From JBBQVS01 sp964250805 (GTDB taxonomy: Bacteria; Chloroflexota; Ktedonobacteria; Ktedonobacterales; Ktedonobacteraceae), in the NCBI GenBank assembly GCA_964250805.1, contig CAXUHG010000011.1, positions 11,543-75,542 of the forward strand: 64,000 nt of DNA, in the 5' to 3' direction. Positions 8,247 to 17,949 of the stretch are shown in pieces. The notes beneath the pieces are model-generated. The model ran no database searches, was not told the DNA's origin, and saw only the letters and a list, made by a program, of their open reading frames with translations. A program made the translations under genes and the position numbers. Position 1 is the first letter of the stretch; every line of letters starts with the position of its first letter.

Positions 8247-10763
8247 CTTACCAAAGACAACTGTTTCCGTAACCTGCAACATCGCCTTTGCCCGAATATC
8301 TTGCGATGAATTACCCACAAGAATCTCAAAATTCCCTGCTTCTGCAACCCATGCATGTTGTCCGTCGTCCCAGTAGGCGAAGGCGGTGCGGTCAAGCGTT
8401 AATGAGACTGTTTTCGTTTCTCCTGGGTCAAGAGCGACCTTCACAAAGCCTTTTAGCTCTTTGATTGGGCGCAAGACCGAGGCGGCGACATCGTGTACGT
8501 AGACCTGTACGACTTCTTGCCCTGCACGCTGGCCTGTGTTTGTGATGTCGATGCTGACAGTGACGCCTTCGTCGGGTGTGATGGTGTTTGTGCTTAGACG
8601 AAGGTTGTTATAACCAAAGCTAGTGTAGGAGAGGCCGAAGCCGAAGGGGAAGAGCGGCTCAATTCGTTTTTTCTCATAGTAGCGATAGCCTATGAAGATG
8701 CCTTCGCCATAGGAGACGTGTCCGTTTTCGCCAGGGTAGTTGATGTAGGCGGGATTGTCCTCTAGCCTTTGTGGGAAGGTTTGGGAAAGCTTGCCGGAGG
8801 GGTTGACGCTACCGAAGAGGATATCGGCAATTGAGTTGCCGCACTCTTGACCGGGGTACCATGCCTCGATAACGCCCGCGACTTTATCGAGCCAGGGCAT
8901 GGTGACAGGCGAGCCAGTTTGGAGGACAACGACGGTTTTAGGATTGGCGGCTGCGACACGTTCGATCAACTCGGCCTGTTTGCCGACTAAATCCATGTTA
9001 GCTCGATCATGGCCTTCGCTCTCCCAATCGCCATTTAATCCGACGAAGAGGAGTACCACATCCGATTTAGCAGCCAGAGCCGCCGCCCGTTCAATCGAGT
9101 TGGTGGCAATTGGTGGAAGATAGCCTACGCGAAAGCCGATTACTGGTGGTGCGCCTTGACTGCTATACTCAACCGTCAAGTCATAGGTCTGACCTGCAAC
9201 CATCTCTACGGGAGCTATTACTTCGGTGCTACCCATGCCAAAGTAGGTCTCGCCAGGAGTTTGCTGTGTCCAGTTATCGAGGACGGGTTGTCCATCTATA
9301 AAGAGACGGCTCAAGCCAGCACTGGATAGGCTAAAGCTATGTGTACCACCCTCTTGAGGCGTGAGTTTTCCCGTGAGTCTTGTTGAAAACTTCTCTTTCT
9401 CTACATCAGGGGCAACGGTTCCCATCCACATTTGCTCTGCTGTATTGGTTGTGTCTTGATAGATCGACTCTCCAGAAAGATCGAAGCTGTTATAGTAAGT
9501 GAGCGTAAAGTTTTGTGTTTGCCCATTCCCCCTAGAGAGAAGGGTAGTATCGAGCCGTGGCAACATGTTGTGATTTGTGCAGCCAATTTCGTAACCAATT
9601 TGCGCTTTGTCGCCGACCTGCGCGGCGATACCATCATATGGTGTTACCGCGTAGTGCGCGTTGACCTGGGCACTGCCTCCGCCCATAATTTGAGCCGTCT
9701 TTGCGTTAGGGCCAAGAATGGCGATAGTTTTCAAGCTATCAAGGTTCAAGGGGAGAATGTTGCCCTCGTTTTTGAGTAGGACGATACTTTCGGCGGCGGT
9801 GGAGCGGATAAGAGCGCGATGGATTGGATTGTCGATAGATTGCTCTGGTTGTGGTTCGGGATGCTCGAACGCGCCAACGCGTATGTAGAGACGTAGTAGG
9901 CGGCGTATTGCTTCATCGACCGCTTGCATTTCGACGACGCCCTCTTCTATGAGCAGCGTTACTTGTTGCTGAATGCGCCAGATTGCAGGTCCAGGCATCT
10001 CTAAATCGAGGCCATTGTTGATTGAGGGAGCGGTGCTTTTGGTGCCGAACCAATCGGACATTACGATACCATCGAAGCCCCATTCGTCTTTGAGGATGCT
10101 ACGTAGAGTCGTCGCGTTCTCGCTAGCAAAGACGCCATTTACTTTGTTATACGAGGCCATCACACCCCATGTCTTGGCCTCTTGTATGGTGGCCTGGAAT
10201 GGGGGCAGGTAGATTTCGCGCAATGCTCGTTCGCCAACATCGGAGCTAATCGAATTGCGCTCGAACTCGGAGTCGTTACAGACAAAATGCTTGACGGTGG
10301 CACCGACGTTTTTGCTTTGTACGCCCTTAATATAGGCCACCGCGATACGAGCAGCAAGATAAGGGTCTTCCGAATAACACTCGAAGTTGCGCCCATTGAG
10401 CGGTGAGCGGTGCATATTGACGGTTGGAGCCAGGAGCATCTGTGCCCCCTTGCTCTGAGCCTCCTCGCCGAGTGCCTGTCCTATCTGCTCTATCAAGTTG
10501 GGGTTCCATGTGGAAGCGAGAGCGATGCCAACGGGAAAACAGGCCGAGGTGACATGACCACCTACGAAGCCCTCGCCACCACGCGCACCATTCGGTCCGT
10601 CGCTAACCTTGATTGAGGGAATACCCAGGCGTTCGATAGCGTGTGTCGTCCATATGCTTGCTCCTGCCAACAACAATGCCTTTTCATTGTGTGTCATTGC
10701 TTCTAGGAGTGCGTCGATGCGTGCCTCTGGTTCGAGATGAGCGAGGGTATCAGTGTTTGTCAT
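8235..10763 (-). CDS. GH3 beta-glucosidase with inserted PA14 domain
   Basis: An 842-residue glycoside hydrolase family 3 enzyme. The N-terminal TIM-barrel domain has KHF (about 158-160) and the nucleophile loop GIVMSDWFGT with Asp237. The second alpha/beta sandwich (AESIVLLKNEGNILPL onward) is interrupted at about 400-540 by a PA14-like carbohydrate-binding domain (GTHSFSLSSAGLSRLFIDGQ). A fibronectin III-like domain (GQRAGQEVVQVYVHD) ends the protein. No signal peptide is present, so it is probably cytoplasmic and acts on imported oligosaccharides. Its ATG overlaps the stop of the upstream amine oxidase gene (10760-10763), indicating coupled translation. Its last residues and stop codon are encoded by a dispersed palindromic element. 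Confidence 0.95.
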   Translation of the reverse strand: MTNTDTLAHLEPEARIDALLEAMTHNEKALLLAGASIWTTHAIERLGIPSIKVSDGPNGARGGEGFVGGHVTSACFPVGIALASTWNPNLIEQIGQALGEEAQSKGAQMLLAPTVNMHRSPLNGRNFECYSEDPYLAARIAVAYIKGVQSKNVGATVKHFVCNDSEFERNSISSDVGERALREIYLPPFQATIQEAKTWGVMASYNKVNGVFASENATTLRSILKDEWGFDGIVMSDWFGTKSTAPSINNGLDLEMPGPAIWRIQQQVTLLIEEGVVEMQAVDEAIRRLLRLYIRVGAFEHPEPQPEQSIDNPIHRALIRSTAAESIVLLKNEGNILPLNLDSLKTIAILGPNAKTAQIMGGGSAQVNAHYAVTPYDGIAAQVGDKAQIGYEIGCTNHNMLPRLDTTLLSRGNGQTQNFTLTYYNSFDLSGESIYQDTTNTAEQMWMGTVAPDVEKEKFSTRLTGKLTPQEGGTHSFSLSSAGLSRLFIDGQPVLDNWTQQTPGETYFGMGSTEVIAPVEMVAGQTYDLTVEYSSQGAPPVIGFRVGYLPPIATNSIERAAALAAKSDVVLLFVGLNGDWESEGHDRANMDLVGKQAELIERVAAANPKTVVVLQTGSPVTMPWLDKVAGVIEAWYPGQECGNSIADILFGSVNPSGKLSQTFPQRLEDNPAYINYPGENGHVSYGEGIFIGYRYYEKKRIEPLFPFGFGLSYTSFGYNNLRLSTNTITPDEGVTVSIDITNTGQRAGQEVVQVYVHDVAASVLRPIKELKGFVKVALDPGETKTVSLTLDRTAFAYWDDGQHAWVAEAGNFEILVGNSSQDIRAKAMLQVTETVVFGKAIS

Positions 10764-12223
10764 ATGCCTGTTTTATCCTCTTCCTTCTTATAGTCTTTAA
10801 TGATTTCTTGTGCCGCTCGTTTGCCTTCGATTGCGGCACCCTCCATGTACCCTTGCCACTCTATAGAGCAGTGTTCGCCTGCGAAGTGGATCGGTCCCTG
10901 TCGCACTTTCTCGTAGCCGCTAAAGCGCGTGTATTGTCCAACGTGCCAACATGAGTAGCTGCCAAGCAAGTGTGGATCGCCCGTGGGGTAGCTCAAGGCC
11001 GCCTTTCCTGTATAGTGTTTGCTGATGCCAGGGAAGAGTTGCTCCAATTGCTCTAGGCAGTTCTGGGCATAGCTTTGAACTTGTTCAGAGTTGGCGGTAG
11101 TAGAATAAGCGGTGGACGGTGTATAGGCTGCACCGTATTTGCCACCTGTATAATCGACGAGCAAACCATGTTCTCCTGTCTGTCCAAGCGATGTGTCCCA
11201 AAGTACTTGGATGGGGAGGTCTGTCATAGCGAAGCCGTCAAACGGATGGGGCAACGGGCCGTTTTGATACCAGTAACGTGTGTCGAATTGTAGCATGAGT
11301 TTCGAGATTGTGCCGTAGCCAAGTTGCTCGATAGCCTGCTGCTTCAATGAATCGAAGCCAGCTTGTTGATAATTGACATGGCGTAGTGTGCTAAATGGCA
11401 GTGTAAGCAAAACGGAGTCGTAGGTGACATCACTGGAGCCTGCTGGCGTGGTGAAGGAGAGCGTGATTATATTATCGCTATTTTTCTTGATAGCAGTAAG
11501 GGTGGAGTTGAGCCGAATGGTGCTTTCGGGCAAGGTAGCAGCAATAGACAGTGGTAGACGTTGATTGCCGCCTACGATTTTCGAGCTACCCTGTAGCGAG
11601 CTTGCTATTGTTGCTTCTTCGTCGTCTTCATCGTCTCGTGAGGCGAACATATAGATGAGATTGAGGGCACTTTGTTTATGCGTATCCGATCCGTAAAAGC
11701 CTGTGCAGCCACCGTTCAGCATGTGACCCAACGGCGTGTCATGCCCACCTTCTACGTAGCGTGCAATCCAATCGTAGACGCTCATGTTATCGAGTTTATA
11801 GGCGGTCTCAGTAAAGTTCATATGGGTAGTTGGAAAACCTACCTCAGAGTACTGCTGTTGCAGGATAGGAGATATCTTCTGAAAATCCTGTGCCAGTTCA
11901 TCATCCTGATAAAAGCGGGTAAAGTAGTACCTGATGTTATGGGCATCGTCGGGCGTTTTTACGTGCAAATCAACTAGTTTGAGGCCGAAACGGTGGACTA
12001 GAGCGCGTAATGCGGTGTGGTCGTTGTCGATGAATTCGCCGCACCATTCGCTGACCATGCCATCACCCCATGTAGTAGAGTCGGAGTGCATCCTTCCACC
12101 GATATGATCGGATGCTTCATAAAGTGTGCATGAGAGACCTGCATCCTGTAATGTGAGGGCGGCGTTGAGGCCAGCGATACCTGCGCCAACGATGGCGATA
12201 CGATTTTTTTGAGAGTTGCTCAT
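10760..12223 (-). CDS. Flavin-containing amine oxidase family protein
   Basis: A 487-residue FAD oxidoreductase of the monoamine oxidase/polyamine oxidase/phytoene desaturase superfamily. The dinucleotide-binding motif IAIVGAGIAGLNAALTLQDAG is close to the N-terminus, ending in LYEASDHIGGRM, which is the GG-R-M signature of the family. The C-terminal FAD contact is PIHFAGEHCSIEWQGYMEGA. There is no signal peptide. The substrate (amine, polyamine or a carotenoid-like compound) cannot be deduced. The overlapping stop/start with the GH3 gene makes a two-gene operon whose pairing of an amine oxidase with a glycosidase has no obvious pathway logic. Confidence 0.88.
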   Translation of the reverse strand: MSNSQKNRIAIVGAGIAGLNAALTLQDAGLSCTLYEASDHIGGRMHSDSTTWGDGMVSEWCGEFIDNDHTALRALVHRFGLKLVDLHVKTPDDAHNIRYYFTRFYQDDELAQDFQKISPILQQQYSEVGFPTTHMNFTETAYKLDNMSVYDWIARYVEGGHDTPLGHMLNGGCTGFYGSDTHKQSALNLIYMFASRDDEDDEEATIASSLQGSSKIVGGNQRLPLSIAATLPESTIRLNSTLTAIKKNSDNIITLSFTTPAGSSDVTYDSVLLTLPFSTLRHVNYQQAGFDSLKQQAIEQLGYGTISKLMLQFDTRYWYQNGPLPHPFDGFAMTDLPIQVLWDTSLGQTGEHGLLVDYTGGKYGAAYTPSTAYSTTANSEQVQSYAQNCLEQLEQLFPGISKHYTGKAALSYPTGDPHLLGSYSCWHVGQYTRFSGYEKVRQGPIHFAGEHCSIEWQGYMEGAAIEGKRAAQEIIKDYKKEEDKTGI

Positions 12224-12252
12224 GTTGTCTCGCTTCTTTGAGAGAAAGTGCT

Positions 12253-12573
12253 TTATGCTTGTAGAACGCGTGTCTGCTCCGAAGGTGAGAGGAGCGGTAG
12301 ATACTCGTGATGTTCACGAATGTATTGTGCTACAAACGGGCATTGTGGCACGACGGTAAGCTTTGCGGCTTGTGCGTCTTCGAGAGCAGTCTGGGTCAAT
12401 TTGTTAGCAAGTCCGTGACCTTCTAATGCAGGAGGAACACCGGTATGAACAAGGATAATTTGGTCTCCGTTGCGCTCATACTTCAATTCGGCGAGCTGAT
12501 CGTCGATGCGTATCTCGTAACGCTGCTCGGCCTCGTTGTTCTTGACTTCAGCGTGTTCGTAATTCATGCTCAT
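12253..12573 (-). CDS. GNAT-fold N-acetyltransferase, short YjdJ/COG2388 type
   Basis: A 106-residue minimal GNAT protein. It shows the order of the short family: YEIRIDDQLAELKYER, then ILVHTGVPPALEGHGLANKL with the acetyl-CoA pyrophosphate-binding G-x-G-x-A loop, then TVVPQCPFVAQYIREHHEY at the end. Human GTLF3B/NATD1 and bacterial YidJ-like proteins share this layout; their substrates are mostly unknown. AAGGATAAACCAT upstream of ATG 12573 supports the start. It probably leads the minus-strand operon with the amine oxidase and GH3 genes (29-nt gap). Confidence 0.85.
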   Translation of the reverse strand: MSMNYEHAEVKNNEAEQRYEIRIDDQLAELKYERNGDQIILVHTGVPPALEGHGLANKLTQTALEDAQAAKLTVVPQCPFVAQYIREHHEYLPLLSPSEQTRVLQA

Positions 12574-12750
12574 ATGGTTTATCCTTTGTGTAAGGGGTAG
12601 CTGTATATTTGTTGTATCTCACTATAGCACGTACAGTGAGTGGTAGACAAACCCGTACTTTCGGACACACTTTCCTGTCTTTATTGTCATAATGGTATAG
12701 CTTAGTATATATTGATACACAAAAATAAGGTAAAGAAGAGACCTGAACTC

Positions 12751-15057
12751 ATGAAAAACGGGCTGTTCAGACGATGGCGAGGGTGTAATAAATTATGGTC
12801 CCTACACATTCTCATGCTGCTCATGCTCAGTGTTACAGCATGTGATGGACCGAACGCGCCTGCTACAAAGAGAGATAATCTCCCTATCTCGGCTTTGACA
12901 CGCTATGTCAATCCTTTCATTGGTACGGCTAATGGTGGGTCGCACTTTGGGTTCAGTGGAGATAGCGGCGACACCTTTCCGGGGGCAACATATCCACTGG
13001 GAATGGTGCAGTGGAGTCCTGATACACTCTCGAATCTGCCAGGAGGCTATTATTATCCTGATACTACAATTCAAGGGTTTAGCCTTACACACTTTAGTGG
13101 GCGCGGCTGTCAGGCGTATCAGGATATTCCTTTTATGCCTTATGTGGGAACGGTTACATCATCACCATATACTTATCCTTCTAACTACTACTCGCGATTC
13201 TCGCATAGCAATGAACAGGCGCATCCCGGCTATTATGGTGTCTATCTTGATACTTCGCATGTGAAGGTAGAACTGACGGTCTCGCCTCATACGGGCTATG
13301 GTCAAATCACCTATCCAGCGACACACGATGCGACGATGCTGATAAATGCTGGTGGGAGCATCAATGGTACGACGTATTCGAGTGTGCAAATTGATGAAAG
13401 TAAGAGCGAGGTGACGGGGGCGGCTACCAGCAAAGTTGGTTGTGGTAACAACAAGTACACGGTATATTTCGCGGCATACTTTGATTCTGCATTTAGTAAT
13501 TTTGGAACGTGGAGCGAAAGTAGCCTTGCACCCCTGTCTACTCGTAGCACGAGTCCGCATGCAGGAGCTTTTGTGACGTTCAACACAACGCACCGAAGCG
13601 TAGTGCATGTAAGAGTGGGTATCTCTTATGTGAGTGTTGCGAATGCCGAGATGAACAGTAGCGAAAGCGACAATCCTGATTTTACCGCACAACGTATCGC
13701 GGCTGATGAAGCGTGGAATGCGCGATTGAAGGGTATCGAGGTGAGCGGTGGTAGCGATAATGAGAAGAGCGTATTTTACACGGCTTTGTACCATACATTG
13801 TTACATCCCAACATCTTCAATGATAGCAATGGTCAATATCTTGGTTTCGATGGGCGTGTGCATGAAGTGAGCGAGGGGCATGCACAGTACGAGAATATCG
13901 CGGCGTGGGATCAATATCGTTCGCTGATACAGTTGCGTGCGTTGCTGTTCCCAGCGGAGGCAAGTGATATCGCGCAATCGTTGGTGAATGACGCTGAGCA
14001 GGGAGATGGACACCTGCCGCGCTGGGAGCAGACGAACGTGGACTCGCACGGCATGACTGGCGACGGTGGCTCTATTCTCATTGCTCAAGCCTATGCATTT
14101 GGTGCTACTAACTTCGATACAAAGGCCGCACTCGATGCTATGAATAATGGGCAAGCAAATATCCGCGAAGGACTCAATGACTATCTTTCATTAGGTTATG
14201 TTGCATCGGGTACGACAGGAAATTCGGCGGCGATTACTGAGGAATACAGCATTGATGATTTTGGTATTTCGCAGTTCGCGCAATCACTAGGAAATGCTGA
14301 ATTAGCTAGTACTTATCGCCAGCGTTCCGACAACTGGCAGAATGTCTTTGATACTGCAAAGGGCTTCATACAGCCTCGTACCAGTACTGGTATGTGGCCT
14401 ACGCGAGTCGTACCTACAAGCGACAGAGGCTTTACGGAAGGCGACGCTGCACAATATAGCTGGTTGGTTCCCTTCAATCTACACACGCTTTTCGCTAGAA
14501 TGGGTGGGAATGCTGTTGTTGTGAAGCGTCTGGATAACTTCTTTACTCAACTTAACGCTGGACCGAATAGCGTGTATGCTTTTATGGGTAACGAACCAAG
14601 CTTTGAAGTGCCGTGGGAATATGACTTCGCTGGCACACCGTCGCATACACAACGAGTCGTGCGAGCAATTCAGACGCAACTCTTCCGCAACGCCCCCGAT
14701 GGCTTGCCCGGTAATGATGATGGCGGAGCAATGTCATCATGGTATATCTTTTCCGCTCTTGGCCTATACCCCGAAATACCCGCTGTAGGAGGCTTTGTGA
14801 TTGGGAGTCCGCTCTTCTCGGATATCAAGGTTCATCTGGGGAATGGGCACACGCTTTCTATCACCGCTCCTACCGCTTCGGATGCGACACCATATGTGCA
14901 ACAACTGCTTGTAAACACGCACGCCTCAACAAGTTTGTGGTTGCCGTTGAATACGTTCAAGCAGGATACTACGTTAGCATTTACATTGGGAAGAGATGCG
15001 ACAAATTGGGGAACGAGCAAGAATGATGCGCCCCCGTCGTTTGTCGCAAGCACGTAG
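12751..15057 (+). CDS. GH92 alpha-mannosidase-like lipoprotein
   Basis: About 768 residues from ATG 12751 (a TTG at 12712 would add 13). The N-terminus is a lipoprotein signal: basic start, hydrophobic LHILMLLMLS, and a lipobox SVTAC with Cys31, so the enzyme is probably membrane-anchored outside the cell. The rest matches glycoside hydrolase family 92: RYVNPFIGTANGGSHFGFSG at the start of the beta-sandwich domain, GNEPSFEVPWEYDFAG and LPGNDDGGAMSSWYIFSALG in the catalytic (alpha/alpha)6 domain, the latter carrying the acid residues of the general-base site. GH92 enzymes are calcium-dependent inverting exo-alpha-mannosidases. Together with the divergent GH3 gene it suggests use of mannose- or glucose-containing polymers. 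Confidence 0.92.
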   Translation: MKNGLFRRWRGCNKLWSLHILMLLMLSVTACDGPNAPATKRDNLPISALTRYVNPFIGTANGGSHFGFSGDSGDTFPGATYPLGMVQWSPDTLSNLPGGYYYPDTTIQGFSLTHFSGRGCQAYQDIPFMPYVGTVTSSPYTYPSNYYSRFSHSNEQAHPGYYGVYLDTSHVKVELTVSPHTGYGQITYPATHDATMLINAGGSINGTTYSSVQIDESKSEVTGAATSKVGCGNNKYTVYFAAYFDSAFSNFGTWSESSLAPLSTRSTSPHAGAFVTFNTTHRSVVHVRVGISYVSVANAEMNSSESDNPDFTAQRIAADEAWNARLKGIEVSGGSDNEKSVFYTALYHTLLHPNIFNDSNGQYLGFDGRVHEVSEGHAQYENIAAWDQYRSLIQLRALLFPAEASDIAQSLVNDAEQGDGHLPRWEQTNVDSHGMTGDGGSILIAQAYAFGATNFDTKAALDAMNNGQANIREGLNDYLSLGYVASGTTGNSAAITEEYSIDDFGISQFAQSLGNAELASTYRQRSDNWQNVFDTAKGFIQPRTSTGMWPTRVVPTSDRGFTEGDAAQYSWLVPFNLHTLFARMGGNAVVVKRLDNFFTQLNAGPNSVYAFMGNEPSFEVPWEYDFAGTPSHTQRVVRAIQTQLFRNAPDGLPGNDDGGAMSSWYIFSALGLYPEIPAVGGFVIGSPLFSDIKVHLGNGHTLSITAPTASDATPYVQQLLVNTHASTSLWLPLNTFKQDTTLAFTLGRDATNWGTSKNDAPPSFVAST

Positions 15058-15156
15058 ATGCTGTGCCACAACTAGTGATTCTTACCATCTCAACTCTGCC
15101 ATAGCCAATTTTAACTACTTACGGGTGTTTTTTGTTCTTATCGGCGTCTTTCTTGG

Positions 15157-15197
15157 AAAGAACTATAGTTCTTTTATGTTGATTGTCACCATATAAT
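15157..15197 (+). promoter_or_regulatory. Promoter and candidate operator for the S53 peptidase gene
   Basis: AAAGAACTATAGTTCTTT (15157-15174) is a perfect 18-bp palindrome. A consensus -10 box TATAAT lies at 15192-15197, so the palindrome covers the place of the -35 hexamer. This arrangement suits a repressor-binding or activator-binding site. The start codon is 30 nt downstream. Confidence 0.55.
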
Positions 15198-15226
15198 GTT
15201 GTTTAACAATTAAGGAGAGATGTCTT

Positions 15227-16639
15227 GTGAGTATTCTTCGACGTACACCCCGTCTCATCAGTGGCGTTGCAGTCGTGTTGACCCTACTTAGCATTGTAGC
15301 GGGAAGTTTTTACTACGCTCATGCTCATGCCGCTGGTGTTACTACTGTCCCAAAACCGACAGGAGCCTTTGCCCCAAATCCACCCCGCGAAGTACTAGGA
15401 GCGTTCAGCCAGACGGCTACATTTCCTTGCGAACTGCCAACTGCCGTTGGGCGTTGCCTATCACCTAACGATTTTTACAAGGCGTACAACGTACAACCGC
15501 TCCTAGCAAAACATATTACCGGTAGTGGGCGTACTATTGTCATCATTGATGTATCTCAAGGTCCAACACTTGCATCGGACCTACACCTTTTCGATCAATA
15601 CTTCGGTTTGCCTGATCCAACGTTGAGCGTTGTCGCGCCATTTGGTCTTGGGAAGGATAATGCTGATGATGATGGCGAAACTGCTCTCGACGTAGAATGG
15701 TCGCATGCATTAGCACCAAACGCGGCTATCAAACTCGTTCTTGCTCCGTCATATGCCTATGCAGATACCTACGCCGCAACAAAATATGCTGTCGATAACG
15801 ATCTTGGAGATATCATTTCGCAGAGCATTCAGGAGCCTGAGACTTGCGATCCTTATGTACCACAGTTACATCAAGTGTTTGAGGAAGCAGCAAGCAAAGG
15901 CATCACTGTATTCGCATCCTCTGGCGATCTTGGTGCCGCAAATGTAAATTGTTCGCTAGGTCAAAATGGGGCGATTATCGGACAAGGTATTAATGCTCCT
16001 GGAGATGATCCATTAGTGACCTCTGTTGGAGGAACCTCTCTTTTCCTTGATAGTCAAGGTAGATATCATGACGAAACGACGTGGAATCAGTCAGATTTCA
16101 CTCTTCCACTTTTTACTAACACAACAACAACTGGTGGTTACAGCGCACTCTTTGCAAAGCCATCGTACCAGAATGGAATCGCTGCTATTGGAACACAGCG
16201 TGCTGTACCTGATGTTTCGCTCGACGCAGACCCCAACAACGGTGGCGTACTTGTTGTTTGCAGCTCATGTGATGCTAAAAATCCAGGTGTTACTGAGATC
16301 CTCCGCACAGGTGGTACAAGTGCGAGTTCACCCGAATGGGCAGGATTGGCTGCACTCGCTGATCAGCTAGCGGGTCATAATTTAGGTTTTCTCAATGTAG
16401 CTCTCTACAAGATTGCTAAGAGTTCGGCATATCACAGTACATTTCATGATATCGTCTCTGGTAGCAATACCTTTGACTTCCTGAATGAGTACAATGGAAA
16501 CACTGGAGATCGCGTGGTTGGCTTCAGCGCACAAAAAGGATGGGATGCTACAACTGGTTGGGGAACACCTAACGTTGCAAATCTCCTACCATTGCTTGCA
16601 AAGACCGTTACATCGACCGACGCGGCAAGCGTTGCCTAG
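15227..16639 (+). CDS. Secreted S53-family serine-carboxyl peptidase (sedolisin type)
   Basis: A 470-residue protein starting at GTG 15227 after TTAAGGAGAGATG. A signal peptide (VAVVLTLLSIVAGSFYYAHAHA) spans about residues 14-35. Catalytic residues follow the sedolisin order: Glu151 and Asp155 in GETALDVEWSHALAP, oxyanion Asp234 in SSGDLGA, and nucleophile Ser365 in GGTSASSPEWAG. A C-terminal calcium-site region (FHDIVSGSN and GWDATTGWGTP) is present. Kumamolisin and sedolisin act at acid pH. The pro-region before the catalytic domain is only about 50-60 residues, far shorter than the usual about 180-residue pro-kumamolisin activation domain, so maturation may differ. The PQQ propeller downstream follows within 60 nt. 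Confidence 0.93.
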   Translation: MSILRRTPRLISGVAVVLTLLSIVAGSFYYAHAHAAGVTTVPKPTGAFAPNPPREVLGAFSQTATFPCELPTAVGRCLSPNDFYKAYNVQPLLAKHITGSGRTIVIIDVSQGPTLASDLHLFDQYFGLPDPTLSVVAPFGLGKDNADDDGETALDVEWSHALAPNAAIKLVLAPSYAYADTYAATKYAVDNDLGDIISQSIQEPETCDPYVPQLHQVFEEAASKGITVFASSGDLGAANVNCSLGQNGAIIGQGINAPGDDPLVTSVGGTSLFLDSQGRYHDETTWNQSDFTLPLFTNTTTTGGYSALFAKPSYQNGIAAIGTQRAVPDVSLDADPNNGGVLVVCSSCDAKNPGVTEILRTGGTSASSPEWAGLAALADQLAGHNLGFLNVALYKIAKSSAYHSTFHDIVSGSNTFDFLNEYNGNTGDRVVGFSAQKGWDATTGWGTPNVANLLPLLAKTVTSTDAASVA

Positions 16640-16693
16640 AAAATGCAGAGCGTGGATGAGTTCCATGCTTTTATAAGAAGTGAGGCTATATTC

Positions 16694-17932
16694 ATGAATG
16701 TCTTATCCTACTCGCGTAGGAGTCTAGTGTTTGCCGGTCTAGGTACACTCCTACTTGTTTGCGCGTTGTTCGTGGGGCTAGTCCAGATACCAGGTCATGG
16801 TCATGCTGCTGCCCCTACTCCGCGCTTACATACCCATGTCCTGAAAGCTCTTTTGAGTCATTCCACAAGTACACAGCAGCCTACCCTAGTAGCGGGGCAA
16901 GATGTAACATCGAAAGATAAAACTTCCACTCCCTCCGTCTATGTAGGGTCGGAGAATGGTTTTCTCAATCTCAATGCGCTCTCTGGCAAGGCGCATTGGA
17001 CGGAACAGCAAAGTGGAGTTCAGTATCCATCGCCAACTATCGTAAACAATGTTGCCTATATTGGCTCTAGCACAGGCTTTTTCTATGCATTTAATGCTAC
17101 TACAGGAAAGCTGTTGTGGAAGACTACTATTGGCAGTGTTGTTTTCTCTGCACCAGCGGTGAGTAATGGGCTTGTCTACTTTGGCGCACAGGATGATAAT
17201 GTGTATGCGTTGAATGCAAAGACAGGTGCTATCGCCTGGAAGTTCCTTACCGGTAGTACGGTGGAGTCATCGCCTGCTGTAGTCAATGGTACCGTCTACA
17301 TCGGCTCAGATGACAACAATGTATATGCATTGAATGCTGCAACTGGTGCTAAGGTGTGGAGCTTTGCGGCGAAGTCTAGCATTGAGTCATCGCCTGCTGT
17401 AGTCAATGGTACCGTCTACATCGGCTCAGATGATGCTAATGTGTACGCACTGAATGCGACAACTGGTGCTAAGGTGTGGAGCTTTATAACAGGAAGTAGT
17501 GTTGAGTCGTCTCCTACGGTTGCTAATGGCATCGTCTATGTTGGCTCAGAAGACAACAATTTGTATGCTCTAAATGCAAGTACGGGTACACAAGTTTGGA
17601 AAGCTACTACTGGTAACTGGATCATCTCATCACCTGCTGTAGTCAACGGCATTGTCTATGTTGGATCAAATGATTTTTATGCGTATGCGTTTAATGCGAC
17701 TACAGGCGCAGTTGTCTGGAAGTTTTACGCGTTCGAGTCATATGTTGACTCCTCTCCTGCTGTAGCCAATGGCATCGTCTACATAGGAACGCAGGATGCC
17801 AACCTCTACGCACTTGATGCTGCCACTGGAACTGTGAAGTGGAAACACTCAACAAACGCGGAAGTCTTTTCCTCGCCAGAGGTGGCACTAAACGGGAATC
17901 CTATCGGAACCTCTTTCACACAAGAGCGATAG
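16694..17932 (+). CDS. Secreted PQQ-like beta-propeller repeat protein
   Basis: A 412-residue protein from ATG 16694, chosen because GTGAGG lies just upstream and a signal peptide (RRSLVFAGLGTLLLVCALFVG) then begins at the N-terminus; an ATG at 16643 would add 17 non-signal residues. After a Ser/Thr/Pro-rich linker, about eight blades of roughly 40 residues follow, each with the pattern SSPAVVNGTVYIGS then NVYALNAATGAKVW. Blades near 17264 and 17384 are identical over about 50 nt, showing recent intragenic duplication. No enzymatic motif is visible. It lies directly downstream of the S53 peptidase and may be exported with it. Confidence 0.88.
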   Translation: MNVLSYSRRSLVFAGLGTLLLVCALFVGLVQIPGHGHAAAPTPRLHTHVLKALLSHSTSTQQPTLVAGQDVTSKDKTSTPSVYVGSENGFLNLNALSGKAHWTEQQSGVQYPSPTIVNNVAYIGSSTGFFYAFNATTGKLLWKTTIGSVVFSAPAVSNGLVYFGAQDDNVYALNAKTGAIAWKFLTGSTVESSPAVVNGTVYIGSDDNNVYALNAATGAKVWSFAAKSSIESSPAVVNGTVYIGSDDANVYALNATTGAKVWSFITGSSVESSPTVANGIVYVGSEDNNLYALNASTGTQVWKATTGNWIISSPAVVNGIVYVGSNDFYAYAFNATTGAVVWKFYAFESYVDSSPAVANGIVYIGTQDANLYALDAATGTVKWKHSTNAEVFSSPEVALNGNPIGTSFTQER

Positions 17933-17949
17933 AAAGATGCACAGTAACT

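Noticed and set aside
13162..13794. 210-codon minus-strand frame inside the GH92 gene
   Set aside because: Antisense to a clear glycosidase; composition is a mirror of the real frame.
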